The translations under genes and the position numbers were made by a program. From positions 1 to 52,805 of the forward strand of contig SLGY01000001.1 of the NCBI GenBank assembly GCA_007136425.1: a DNA stretch of 52,805 nt, written 5' to 3'. Positions 25,334 to 32,847 of this stretch are shown here, piece after piece (position 1 is the first letter of the stretch; each line of letters begins with the position of its first letter). The notes under the pieces are model-generated. The model did not search any database, was not told the origin of the DNA, and was given only the letters and a program-made list of their open reading frames with translations. The DNA comes from Kiritimatiellia bacterium (GTDB taxonomy: Bacteria; Verrucomicrobiota; Kiritimatiellia; SLAD01).

Positions 25334-26317
25334 TTACGATTTCCCGATCGTGTGCTCCGACGCCAACGCCGCCGCGCCCAGGGCGCCGGCGTCATCGCCC
25401 AGTTTCGCGGCCGCCACGTTCAGTTCTCGCACATACGCACTCATGGCTTTGTCCCGGATTACGCGACGCACTTCCTTGACATAAAGGTCCGGCAACGCCT
25501 CGACCAAGCCGCCGCCCAACACGAGCACATCGGGCGCAAGCAGGTTGATCACCCCGGCCACGGTCGTACCCAGCACGCGCGCCGCGTGCCGGACAATGTC
25601 TTCGATCACCGTGTCGCCTTCGCGGATGGCTTGGGCCAGCACGCCGCTCTTGATCCGTTCCAGCTTCGTGCCCGCGAGTTCGCGCAGGGCCGGCGCCTGC
25701 CCGCGATACACCGCCTGAGCGGCCTGCGCCGAAATCGCCAAACGACTTGTCATGGATTCCAGCGTCCCCCATTTACCGGGGGCGGCCACCGGCCCGAGCG
25801 GGTCGATTGGGAAATGCCCGATTTCCATGCAGGAACCTTTGCGACCGCGCAGGATATTGCCCTCATAGATGCATGCACCGCCTATCCCCGTCCCCGGGAA
25901 TACGCCCAACACGCAACGCGCCCCTTGGGCCGCGCCGAACCGGTATTCGCCGTACGTGCCCGCGTCCACATCATTGGCAATCACCACCGGACAACCAAAC
26001 GTCTTCTCAAGGATCTTCTTGATCGGCACATTATTCCATCCCAGATTCGGCGTATGGAGAATCACGCCCGCGTCCAGATCCAGCGGCCCGGGACATCCCC
26101 CGCCGATACCACCCAACTGTTCGCGTGCTACACCCGCCTTTTCCAGGGCGCCGACAATCGCCTTCGTCAGCCGCTTCATTCCGGTTTCGGCCCCTTCGTT
26201 CCCTTTTGTTTTCATCCGTTCCGAAGCGATTATCCGGAATTTGGCGTCCAGGACCACCGCCAGCATCTTCGTGCCGCCAAGGTCAAATCCAACCCAATAT
26301 GGCTTATTACTGCTCAT
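25334..26317 (-). CDS. ROK-family glucokinase-like sugar kinase without zinc cysteines
   Basis: The 327-aa protein has the phosphate loop GFDLGGTKML (about 10-19), the catalytic AND motif with Asp116, GVFPGTGIGGACIYEG and MEIGHFPID with the conserved His168. The ROK zinc motif (CxCGxxGCxE) is replaced by APGKWGTLES, so none of the three cysteines remain. It phosphorylates a hexose, most likely glucose; the phosphoryl donor cannot be read from sequence. Position as first gene of the ppx-ppk1-CHAD-sixA operon raises the possibility of a polyphosphate-linked kinase. The start has AAGGGGAAAG. Confidence 0.88.
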   Translation of the reverse strand: MSSNKPYWVGFDLGGTKMLAVVLDAKFRIIASERMKTKGNEGAETGMKRLTKAIVGALEKAGVAREQLGGIGGGCPGPLDLDAGVILHTPNLGWNNVPIKKILEKTFGCPVVIANDVDAGTYGEYRFGAAQGARCVLGVFPGTGIGGACIYEGNILRGRKGSCMEIGHFPIDPLGPVAAPGKWGTLESMTSRLAISAQAAQAVYRGQAPALRELAGTKLERIKSGVLAQAIREGDTVIEDIVRHAARVLGTTVAGVINLLAPDVLVLGGGLVEALPDLYVKEVRRVIRDKAMSAYVRELNVAAAKLGDDAGALGAAALASEHTIGKS

Positions 26318-26414
26318 AACTTTCCCCTTATACGGGTGCAGGATACGTCAGCTTTCACAGCGAAGAAAGCGAAAACAGGCCACTTACGGTGCCGGACACG
26401 CGACCGGATGGGGC

Positions 26415-26670
26415 ATTATACCAATCTCTCATCCTTTTCCCGATGTAGGCTCTTCAGACGCGACGGAGCACGTCCGAATAGAGTGTACTGAAGGGAATAA
26501 CAAGACACGCTTCCGCCCTTATTTCCGCTCAGAATCCCCCCAAACAGCCCCACCGATCTGTCATTAAAATTGACGTTCGTCAAATTATATGACAGATCCG
26601 AATGCCTGAGCCAAAGCAGTAAGCACTACTTCGGACACAACTTCGGCACAACTTCTGTGTCCCTATTCTT
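26415..26670. repeat. Intergenic duplication, copy A
   Basis: This stretch starts ATTATACCAATCTCTCAT and ends with ACTTCTGTGTCCCT plus ATTCTT. It aligns throughout with 26824..27051, sharing TGTACTGAAG, CGCTTCCGCCCTTATTTCC, the run CAGAATCCCCCC, the 44-bp palindrome (26555..26598) and the terminal CACTACTTC-type segment. Copy A is about 28 bp longer, mainly near its end. It lies upstream of the ROK-ppx-ppk1 operon. The whole 26318..27067 gap (750 bp) consists of these copies plus the element between them, and no ORF in it looks genuine. Confidence 0.75.
26555..26598. repeat. 44-bp palindrome, family copy 2
   Basis: GATCTGTCAT at the left and ATGACAGATC at the right are exact reverse complements, and the centre is TTGACGTTCGTCAA. 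It is the same family as 5316..5359 and 26963..27006, with the same C-rich left flank (CAGCCCCACC). Confidence 0.8.
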
Positions 26671-26688
26671 TCAGTTGCCATTTCTTCC

Positions 26689-26804
26689 CGGTACATTCTC
26701 AGGGCAACACGGAGGTTGCCCCTCCAGTAAATGTGTCACAACACAATGCGTTGCAGCATCACTTTGGAGGGACGCGCTCCGTCGCGTCCGAAGAGAATGT
26801 ACCG
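26689..26804. repeat. Hairpin-rich element with 12-bp terminal inverted repeats
   Basis: CGGTACATTCTC (26689..26700) is matched exactly by GAGAATGTACCG (26793..26804). Inside are a 7-bp hairpin GGGCAAC/GTTGCCC (26702..26721) and a GACGCG/CGCGTC hairpin (26771..26788). It separates the two copies of the intergenic duplication. This is MITE-like in layout or the DNA of a structured RNA; no transposase is present. Confidence 0.65.
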
Positions 26805-26823
26805 AGAAGTAATAGAGTTTAGT

Positions 26824-27051
26824 ATTATACCAATCTCTCATGCTCTTATGGCTCATTCTCTTGAGACGCGACAGAGAGCTTCGAAAAGAATGTACTGAAG
26901 AGACGGGCAAGACTCGCTTCCGCCCTTATTTCCGCTCAGAATCCCCCCAAAACAGCCCCACCGATCTGTCATTCAATTTGACGATCGTCAAATTAAATGA
27001 CAGATCCGAGTGAGGCAAAGTGGCGAGCACTACTTCTGTGTCCCTGTTCTT
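26824..27051. repeat. Intergenic duplication, copy B
   Basis: This is the second copy of the segment at 26415..26670, offset by 409 bp. It ends 17 bp before the stop codon of the CFA synthase gene. It carries its own 44-bp palindrome at 26963..27006. Confidence 0.75.
26963..27006. repeat. 44-bp palindrome, family copy 3
   Basis: This is the most symmetrical copy: the two 22-bp halves differ at one position, around the centre TTGACGATCGTCAA. It lies just downstream of the CFA synthase gene (stop at 27068), matching the 3'-end position of copy 1 relative to queA. Confidence 0.8.
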
Positions 27052-27067
27052 GTCGCAGGGAGGGTGC

Positions 27068-28276
27068 TCAATACGGTCGATCCGCCGGGCGGGTCAGTAC
27101 CAGTTGCAGGTCGTTGATGTAACGTGTTTGGAATCCGGCTTCGCAATAGGCGAAATAATAGTTCCATTTGCGTTGGAAGAATCCGTCGCGGCCCTGTTGC
27201 AGGAGCGCCTCCGCGCGCTCGTTGAACGCGCGGCGCCAGCGCCGCAAGGTTTCAGCGTAATGCACTCCGATATTATCGATTCGATCGATGGTAAAGGCGG
27301 CATGTCGCGCCATGGCTGTGGACAGGGCCGTAAGCGACGGGAGCGTGCCGCCCGGGAAGATATGGGTTTGGATCCAGTCCGGGTTCCGTCGATAGGCGTC
27401 GTAACGTTGATCTGGAATGGTGATGACCTGCAGGGCGACGCGCCCGCCGGGGCGAAGCAGGCGATCCAACTTACTGAAGAACGCCCCATAATAGGCGTGC
27501 CCAACAGCTTCAAGCATCTCGATGGAGACGATCCGATCAAACGAGCCTCCCACATCGCGATAATCGCGAAGAACGATCTCAACCTGTTTATCAAGCCCTT
27601 CGGACACCACCCGCTCGCGGGCTAAAGCGTACTGTTCCCTGGAAATTGTCACGCCCGTTATGCGACACCCGATCCGTTTGGCCGTGTCGATGGCGAAGCC
27701 GCCCCACCCGCACCCGATTTCAAGGACGTGATGCTCGGGACGGATATCCGCCAGTTCGGCCAAGCGCCGAAACTTCCGTAGTTGCGCTTCGGCGAGCGGC
27801 TCGTCCGCTGAATCGAACATAGCGCACGAATAGGCCATCGTGTCCGGGTCGAGAAAGGTGCGATAAAAGTCGTTACCGAGATCGTAATGCGCGCGAATAT
27901 TGCGCCGGCTGCCGGCGCGCGTGTTACGATTCAAGGCGTGCCGCAACAGGGTCATACCGCGTTTTGCCATACCCGCACGCAATCCGTCTTGTTCAAGCGC
28001 GAGCATATTATTAATGAAAAGGGCAATCAGGCCGGGCAGATCGTCCGTATCCCAATCGCCATCCGTATAGGCTTCGCCGAGCCCGATATCCGCGCCCGCC
28101 GCAACACGAGTGAAAAACGCATGTCGCCGAATCCGCAAATAGACGGGCGCGGACGAGTCGCCGTAATGCCGTTCGGATCCGTCCGGTAGTTGCAACACGA
28201 GATGACCTACTCGGATGAGGCCGAGATACTTGTGCAACGCCCTGGCGGCGACGGCTTGGAACAGTGTCGGCTTCAT
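27068..28276 (-). CDS. cfa: Cyclopropane-fatty-acyl-phospholipid synthase
   Basis: The 402-aa protein has an N-terminal lipid-binding domain (LGEAYTDGDWDTDDLPGLI), then the methyltransferase domain. That domain has RRNIRAHYDLGNDFY, MAYSCAMF, the SAM motif VLEIGCGWGGFAID, ISREQYALARERV, SIEMLEAVGHAYY and the end segment YYFAYCEAGFQTRYINDLQL. It transfers a methylene group from SAM to a cis double bond in phospholipid acyl chains at the membrane. The start at 28276 overlaps the DUF1365 stop (ATGA); the longer reading to 28459 lies inside that gene. It is the last gene of the lipid operon. Confidence 0.94.
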   Translation of the reverse strand: MKPTLFQAVAARALHKYLGLIRVGHLVLQLPDGSERHYGDSSAPVYLRIRRHAFFTRVAAGADIGLGEAYTDGDWDTDDLPGLIALFINNMLALEQDGLRAGMAKRGMTLLRHALNRNTRAGSRRNIRAHYDLGNDFYRTFLDPDTMAYSCAMFDSADEPLAEAQLRKFRRLAELADIRPEHHVLEIGCGWGGFAIDTAKRIGCRITGVTISREQYALARERVVSEGLDKQVEIVLRDYRDVGGSFDRIVSIEMLEAVGHAYYGAFFSKLDRLLRPGGRVALQVITIPDQRYDAYRRNPDWIQTHIFPGGTLPSLTALSTAMARHAAFTIDRIDNIGVHYAETLRRWRRAFNERAEALLQQGRDGFFQRKWNYYFAYCEAGFQTRYINDLQLVLTRPADRPY

Positions 28277-29031
28277 GGCGATCCCTTTATCGTCAAGGCG
28301 CTTTGCGGGGGCGGCTTGCGGAAGACCGGCAGCTTGCGTTGATACCGCAGACGCGCGGCCTGCCAGAGAATACGCGGCATGGTAAGTCCGGCATTGACCG
28401 GGTAGCGCAAGATGGTCCGCCAAAGCGCGCGCGTGGTCAGCGGACGCCCGACACCCCACATTGAGGCATCCATGATCACCGCGTCGTCGCGCACGAGTTG
28501 AATGCCGATGTGCAGTGCATCGTCCGGCGCGGAAAACCGAAAGCGATAATGGCCCTCCATATTATTGAACGGCGACACGTGAAAGTGCTTGTCGTGACGA
28601 CAGTCGAGGGGAAAGCGGTCGCCGCCGTTGAGCAGATATAGATGGCGTTCCCCGAACGTGTTGTTGACTTCCGCAATCATGGCGGCGGGCGACCCGTCGG
28701 CGCGCAGGGCATAATAGAAACTGACCGGCTTGAACACCCGCGTCATAAACCGCGCGACGGTCACCAGCACGATCCTATCGATCTCTTCCGTATCAATGAA
28801 TTCGCCCAGCTGTTCACGAAACGCGCCGCTTCCGCGCAGATAGTCGGCGTCCCGCAAGGAAACCGGACGCCAACGATTGTATCCGAACCCGCGAACGGTC
28901 CGGTCAAGCTGCGGCAACTCGTCCAGATCGATGCCGTAGAAACAAAAGGGAAAGACCCAGCGGTGCGACACCGGCTGATGCCGCTCATGCATGACGTACC
29001 CGCTATAGATTCTGCTGTTCATACAGTTCAA
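28273..29031 (-). CDS. DUF1365 family protein
   Basis: The 252-aa protein is a full DUF1365 member: SGYVMHERHQPVSHRWVFPF at the N-terminus, FNPVSFYY-like TRVFKPVSFYYALR, EVNNTFGERHLYLL and KHFHVSPFNNMEGHYRFRF. The biochemical role is unproven. The family almost always lies between an FAD-dependent oxidoreductase and a CFA-type synthase, as here, and is linked to modified membrane fatty acids. It starts 4 bp after the oxidoreductase and overlaps cfa by 4 bp. Confidence 0.93.
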   Translation of the reverse strand: MNCMNSRIYSGYVMHERHQPVSHRWVFPFCFYGIDLDELPQLDRTVRGFGYNRWRPVSLRDADYLRGSGAFREQLGEFIDTEEIDRIVLVTVARFMTRVFKPVSFYYALRADGSPAAMIAEVNNTFGERHLYLLNGGDRFPLDCRHDKHFHVSPFNNMEGHYRFRFSAPDDALHIGIQLVRDDAVIMDASMWGVGRPLTTRALWRTILRYPVNAGLTMPRILWQAARLRYQRKLPVFRKPPPQSALTIKGSP

Positions 29032-29035
29032 ACGT

Positions 29036-30313
29036 TCATGAAGGAGACGGTTCTGCGTGATCCTGTGCGTGCATCAGCGCGTGGGCCGCTTCAATGCCGG
29101 ACCGGGCCCCGTCTTCATGGAATCCGTTACCAAAATAGCTTCCGGCAAACCACGTATGGCGCGCCCCGTTAAGCGCGGCGAGCCGGTCCCGCGCGGCCAG
29201 CGCCTCTCTTGTAAACATGGGATGGGTGTATAAGAATTCCCCGACAATCCCGCGCGGCTCTTCGGGCAGATCCAGCGACACAAAATACCGTTGCTGCGTG
29301 TCCAACCCTTGCAGGCGATTCATGTCATAGGTCAGACACGTCCGCGCGCCATCCAACCTCTTGAAATTCCACGCGCTCCACACGCGGCGCAGCGGCGGCA
29401 TGACCGATTCGTCGGTGTGCAAGAAGGTCCGGGACCGTGCGTATCGCCAGGGCCCGAGCAGCGCTTGTTCGTCGGGAGAGGGATCCAGCAGAAGCGACAA
29501 CGCCTCATCGGCGTGTACGGCGATCAAGACGGCATCGAACGATTCCTCGTGACCGTCCTGAAACCGGATATGCGCACCCCGATCACGACGCACGCCGGCG
29601 ATGCCGGACTCCATACGGATGGTCACCTGTTTCCAGCCAGCCCGCATACGCCGGATATACTCCTTGCTGCCGCCCACCACGGTTTTCCATTGGGGACGAT
29701 TGTTCAGGGTCAATAACCCGTGATTGTTGAAGAACTGCAAAAAACTGCGGGCCGGGAACTGTAACATCTGCTCACAGGGCGTGGACCAGATGGCGGACCC
29801 CATGGGAATAAGATGATGCTCGATAAACGCCTTTCCAAACCGGTGACGAGCCAGATACCCGGCCAGGGTTTCGTCGGGAATCGTTTGCAAACGCACATCG
29901 CGTTCGGCGACGGAAAAGAATCGAAACACATCACGGACCATGCCCCAGAACGAGGGCCGGACAAGATTGGCGCGCTGGGCGAAAAGACTGTTCAAATCGG
30001 TCCCGCTATACTGCAAGCCCGACCCGGCATCATGATATCCGAAAGACATTTCCGCATTGCGCAACGTCACGTCCAGTTCCTCAAAGAGCGCGGTCAGCAA
30101 CGGATAATTGCGATGATTCATCACAATGAAGCCGGTATCGACGGGCGTACCGGCGTCGGGCCCGTCGGGGATGGTCACCGTATTGGTATGTCCCCCGAGC
30201 CGGGCCTCCTTTTCAAACAAGGTAACGCGATGAACGCGTTGGAGGCGGTGAACGGCGGCTAGTCCCGCAATACCCGCTCCGATGACAGCGATATGTAACG
30301 GCCCAGGATTCAT
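29036..30313 (-). CDS. FAD/NAD(P)-binding amine-oxidase-like oxidoreductase
   Basis: The 425-aa protein opens with the FAD dinucleotide motif IAVIGAGIAGLAAVHRL and LFEKEARLGGHTNTV. It has the family segments DTGFIVMNHRNYPLL and QFPARSFLQFFNNHGLL, and ends WFAGSYFGNGFHEDGARSG. Close homologues are the flavoproteins paired with DUF1365 and CFA synthase, thought to desaturate or oxidise acyl chains. The ATG at 30313 (MNPGPLHIAV) was chosen over an in-frame TTG at 30322. The ribosome site is weak, perhaps because translation is coupled with the gene before it. Confidence 0.9.
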   Translation of the reverse strand: MNPGPLHIAVIGAGIAGLAAVHRLQRVHRVTLFEKEARLGGHTNTVTIPDGPDAGTPVDTGFIVMNHRNYPLLTALFEELDVTLRNAEMSFGYHDAGSGLQYSGTDLNSLFAQRANLVRPSFWGMVRDVFRFFSVAERDVRLQTIPDETLAGYLARHRFGKAFIEHHLIPMGSAIWSTPCEQMLQFPARSFLQFFNNHGLLTLNNRPQWKTVVGGSKEYIRRMRAGWKQVTIRMESGIAGVRRDRGAHIRFQDGHEESFDAVLIAVHADEALSLLLDPSPDEQALLGPWRYARSRTFLHTDESVMPPLRRVWSAWNFKRLDGARTCLTYDMNRLQGLDTQQRYFVSLDLPEEPRGIVGEFLYTHPMFTREALAARDRLAALNGARHTWFAGSYFGNGFHEDGARSGIEAAHALMHAQDHAEPSPS

Positions 30314-30334
30314 ATAGCGCAACGCATTGTCCTA

Positions 30335-30946
30335 TTACTCGAAACGTTTGGCCAGGCGCCCCTTGACCAAGCGCGTCCAAAACCCGACTACCGGCAACCG
30401 ATCAAACATCGCGCTGGTATCCCAGTAGTCCTGCTGAAAAATGATCTTCCCTTCCTCGTTGAATCGGACATGCGAAAACCCCAAAGCCTCGATCCGCTCC
30501 TTGGGCGCGGCTTCGGACACGAGTTGCATAGTCCAGCGCGCGTAATAATCGGGTCCGCTACGTTGTATGTCGTCCACCATAAAGGTGCATTCCTTGGCCG
30601 GTTCGGCCATAGCGACGAAATACCTCTCCATCGCATCGATCCCCTGCACTTGGTGGAAGGGATCCCCGAACCAGGCGTCGTCCGCATACAAATCGCGAAT
30701 CCCCTCGCGGATCACTTCTTCGGAATAGACGGCATAGAAATCTTCGAACCGCTGCAGCGCCTCCGCCTCCAATGCGCTGTCCGGCTCAATCAACGCGATG
30801 TCGTCGGTCGCCGCCAGCGCCCGTCGATATTCTTCCAGGTCGATGACGCCCGATTTCGGTTGTGTGGTGCATCCCCAGGTCATAAGCGCTCCTATGATGA
30901 TCACGCCGGTCAGCGTTTGTTTAAAAGATAATGCGATACGTACCAC
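30335..30946 (-). CDS. SnoaL-like lipoprotein of the lipid operon
   Basis: The 203-aa protein has an N-terminal signal segment (LTGVIIIGALMTWGC), with a probable but slightly atypical lipobox, then a SnoaL/NTF2-like domain. That domain has LYADDAWFGDPFHQVQG, YYARWTMQLV and FSHVRFNEEGKIIFQQDYWD. It is a paralogue of the cytosolic protein at 17413..17919. The GTG at 30946 has a perfect AAAGGAGG six bases upstream. That start lies inside the end of the upstream methyltransferase gene (37-bp overlap), so the longer ATG reading to 31003 is unlikely. It may present or isomerise an acyl intermediate at the membrane; this is inference. Confidence 0.82.
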   Translation of the reverse strand: MVRIALSFKQTLTGVIIIGALMTWGCTTQPKSGVIDLEEYRRALAATDDIALIEPDSALEAEALQRFEDFYAVYSEEVIREGIRDLYADDAWFGDPFHQVQGIDAMERYFVAMAEPAKECTFMVDDIQRSGPDYYARWTMQLVSEAAPKERIEALGFSHVRFNEEGKIIFQQDYWDTSAMFDRLPVVGFWTRLVKGRLAKRFE

Positions 30947-31929
30947 TCGTTGCCTCCTTTGAAATTGAACAGTTCTTCGCACGCCATGAAAAAGATGCGC
31001 CAACGCATGAATTGCCGTTGCGCGCCTTCGGGACCGTGATCACGGGCGAGCACTTCGATGGCTTTATCGCGGGCGGCGTCGAATTGTCGAAGCCAGGCGC
31101 GCAACGTCCGCCCGTAATGCACGCCGTTGATACGCCAATGCCGTTCAACGACCAGATGATCGTGCAACATGAAAAGCAGGTGTTCGGACGGCATCATTCC
31201 TTCCTTGAAAAAATGTTCGGCCATCCAATTCGAGCGACCCGACGCATGGAAGAGATAGGCCAGTTCACGATGGGTAAAGATATGGATGAAACAGCGTCCA
31301 TCATCTTTCAGCCAGCCGTGGATCCGGCGTAATAGTTCAGGCCAGTTACGCATGTGCTCGAACATTTCGACGGAGACCACGCGATCGAATTGGCGATCGC
31401 TGTCGAAGTGGTTCATATCGGCCCTTTGAACCGTCAGATTCCTGGCGCCGCGCGCGTTGATATAGTCTTTTTGCGTCGAGGAATTGGAAACTGCCGTGAT
31501 CCGCGCGTTGGGATAACGCTCGGCCATCCAGAGCGAAAGCGAGCCCCATCCGCAACCCAATTCCAGGATATCCATGCCGTCGGCCAGCCCGGCGTGTTCA
31601 CACGTATATTCCAGCATCGCCTTTTCGGCGGCGGCCAGCGTATCGACGCCGTTCGGCCAATAGCCCGCACTGTATTTGAGATACGGCCCCATGAAGGTCC
31701 GGAACAGGTCCGCCGGCACCTCATAATGTTGTTCGTTGGCCGTATCGGTGGCGACGGCCACCGGCGCGGCGCGCAGCATGGCAATGAAGTCGTACAGCGC
31801 ATCCAACTGCGCCGCACGTGTCGGTTTCGTTTCCTGCGCGAGCCGCGCGCGCAGGAGCCGGCGAATACCCATGCGGACGGCGGCATCGGGGAGAACGCCG
31901 CGTTCGGCAAGTTGAATGAGATCGATCAT
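30910..31929 (-). CDS. CFA-synthase-like SAM-dependent methyltransferase
   Basis: The 339-aa protein resembles the methyltransferase half of CFA synthases but lacks their N-terminal lipid domain. It has EVPADLFRTFMGPYLKYSAGYW, the SAM motif ILELGCGWGSLSLWMAERYP, VSNSSTQKDYI, VVSVEMFEHMRNW and a C-terminal FMACEELFNFKGGNEW. It probably methylates an unsaturated acyl chain or other lipid. Its ATG overlaps the DUF1295 stop (ATGA). With cfa it gives the operon two distinct lipid methyltransferases. Confidence 0.9.
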   Translation of the reverse strand: MIDLIQLAERGVLPDAAVRMGIRRLLRARLAQETKPTRAAQLDALYDFIAMLRAAPVAVATDTANEQHYEVPADLFRTFMGPYLKYSAGYWPNGVDTLAAAEKAMLEYTCEHAGLADGMDILELGCGWGSLSLWMAERYPNARITAVSNSSTQKDYINARGARNLTVQRADMNHFDSDRQFDRVVSVEMFEHMRNWPELLRRIHGWLKDDGRCFIHIFTHRELAYLFHASGRSNWMAEHFFKEGMMPSEHLLFMLHDHLVVERHWRINGVHYGRTLRAWLRQFDAARDKAIEVLARDHGPEGAQRQFMRWRIFFMACEELFNFKGGNEWYVSHYLLNKR

Positions 31930-32726
31930 GAATGGTTCCCCCGTTTTGGGAGAGGAAATAGCCGGCTGGTCGTCCGCTGATACTCGCGATACGCCTCACC
32001 GCGCTTGGCGACGGCCTCGCGTTCGACGTGCGGGATACCTGTAATTTTCATCAAAAACACGTACATGGCAACCGGCCCAATCAAGGACCACCAGAACCCG
32101 GGCGCGCCGACGGCCAGAGCGACATAGGCAAACCAGTGGAGCCATTCAAAAAAATAGTTCGGATGCCGCGACCAGTTCCATAAACCCACCTGACACACCT
32201 TGCCCTTGTTCGCCGGGTTCGCACGGAAACGCGCCAGTTGCGCATCGGCCAACCATTCGCCGCCCATGGCGAGCAACCAGATGCCAACCGCCAATGCGTC
32301 AAACACCGAAAACCCGGAAACCTTGTTTGCTCCGGGCAAGAAGGGAATAGCGAACAGGACGACTAAAAGCGACTGTGACGTGAAGAACACGAAAAACCAC
32401 GCATGCGCGCGTGTTCCCCACATCGCGCGCAGCCGCTGATAACGGCTGTCCTCTTCCTCTGTCAGGATGCGATCGGTGAGTATGTACCAAACCAGACGCG
32501 CAGCCCATATCCCGCCCATGGCCCCCAGCAATACGCGTCGGGGCAGCCAGCCATCGCCGATGACGGCCAGATAGACCGCCATGGCGCCCACCCCCGCCGT
32601 CCAACCGATATCCACCACACCGGCGTCGCGTCGGACCACTTGAATGATCCAAAGAACCACAAAAAAGAGAAACGCGCCGATAAAGCCATTCAGCAATTCC
32701 GGCCAATACAGGTCGAACAAATTCAT
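31926..32726 (-). CDS. DUF1295 / steroid 5-alpha-reductase-like membrane protein
   Basis: The 266-aa protein has six to seven membrane helices and the family C-terminus: GLWNWSRHPNYFFEWLHW and HVEREAVAKRGEAYREYQRTTSRLFP. DUF1295 proteins share the steroid reductase / isoprenylcysteine methyltransferase membrane fold and often lie with CFA-like methyltransferases. A reductase acting on a lipid double bond is the likely role but is not proven. It is the first gene of the lipid operon, about 70 bp from the promoter at 32796..32824. Confidence 0.9.
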   Translation of the reverse strand: MNLFDLYWPELLNGFIGAFLFFVVLWIIQVVRRDAGVVDIGWTAGVGAMAVYLAVIGDGWLPRRVLLGAMGGIWAARLVWYILTDRILTEEEDSRYQRLRAMWGTRAHAWFFVFFTSQSLLVVLFAIPFLPGANKVSGFSVFDALAVGIWLLAMGGEWLADAQLARFRANPANKGKVCQVGLWNWSRHPNYFFEWLHWFAYVALAVGAPGFWWSLIGPVAMYVFLMKITGIPHVEREAVAKRGEAYREYQRTTSRLFPLPKRGNHS

Positions 32727-32766
32727 ACACTACACCCCCGCTCATTTGATTCATGCATTACCATCT

Positions 32767-32840
32767 TTCGCGTGTGAAAGACGGAGGAGTGCGGGAAGAT
32801 AACTCAACAAATTGATTTGTCCAATTCCGTCACACGCGAA
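32767..32840 (-). promoter_or_regulatory. Lipid-operon promoter framed by an 11-bp inverted repeat
   Basis: On the minus strand TTGGAC (32824..32819), 17 bp and TATCTT (32801..32796) make a good sigma70-type promoter. It is enclosed by TTCGCGTGTGA (32767..32777) and its exact reverse complement TCACACGCGAA (32830..32840). The arms lie 6 bp upstream of the -35 and about 18 bp downstream of the -10, a layout suited to a dimeric or looping repressor. No regulator gene adjoins it. Confidence 0.6.
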
Positions 32841-32847
32841 GTTGAAA

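Noticed and set aside
26570..26812. Short plus-strand ORF in the duplicated region
   Set aside because: It crosses the palindrome and the hairpin element and has no sensible start site. It is repeat DNA, not a gene.
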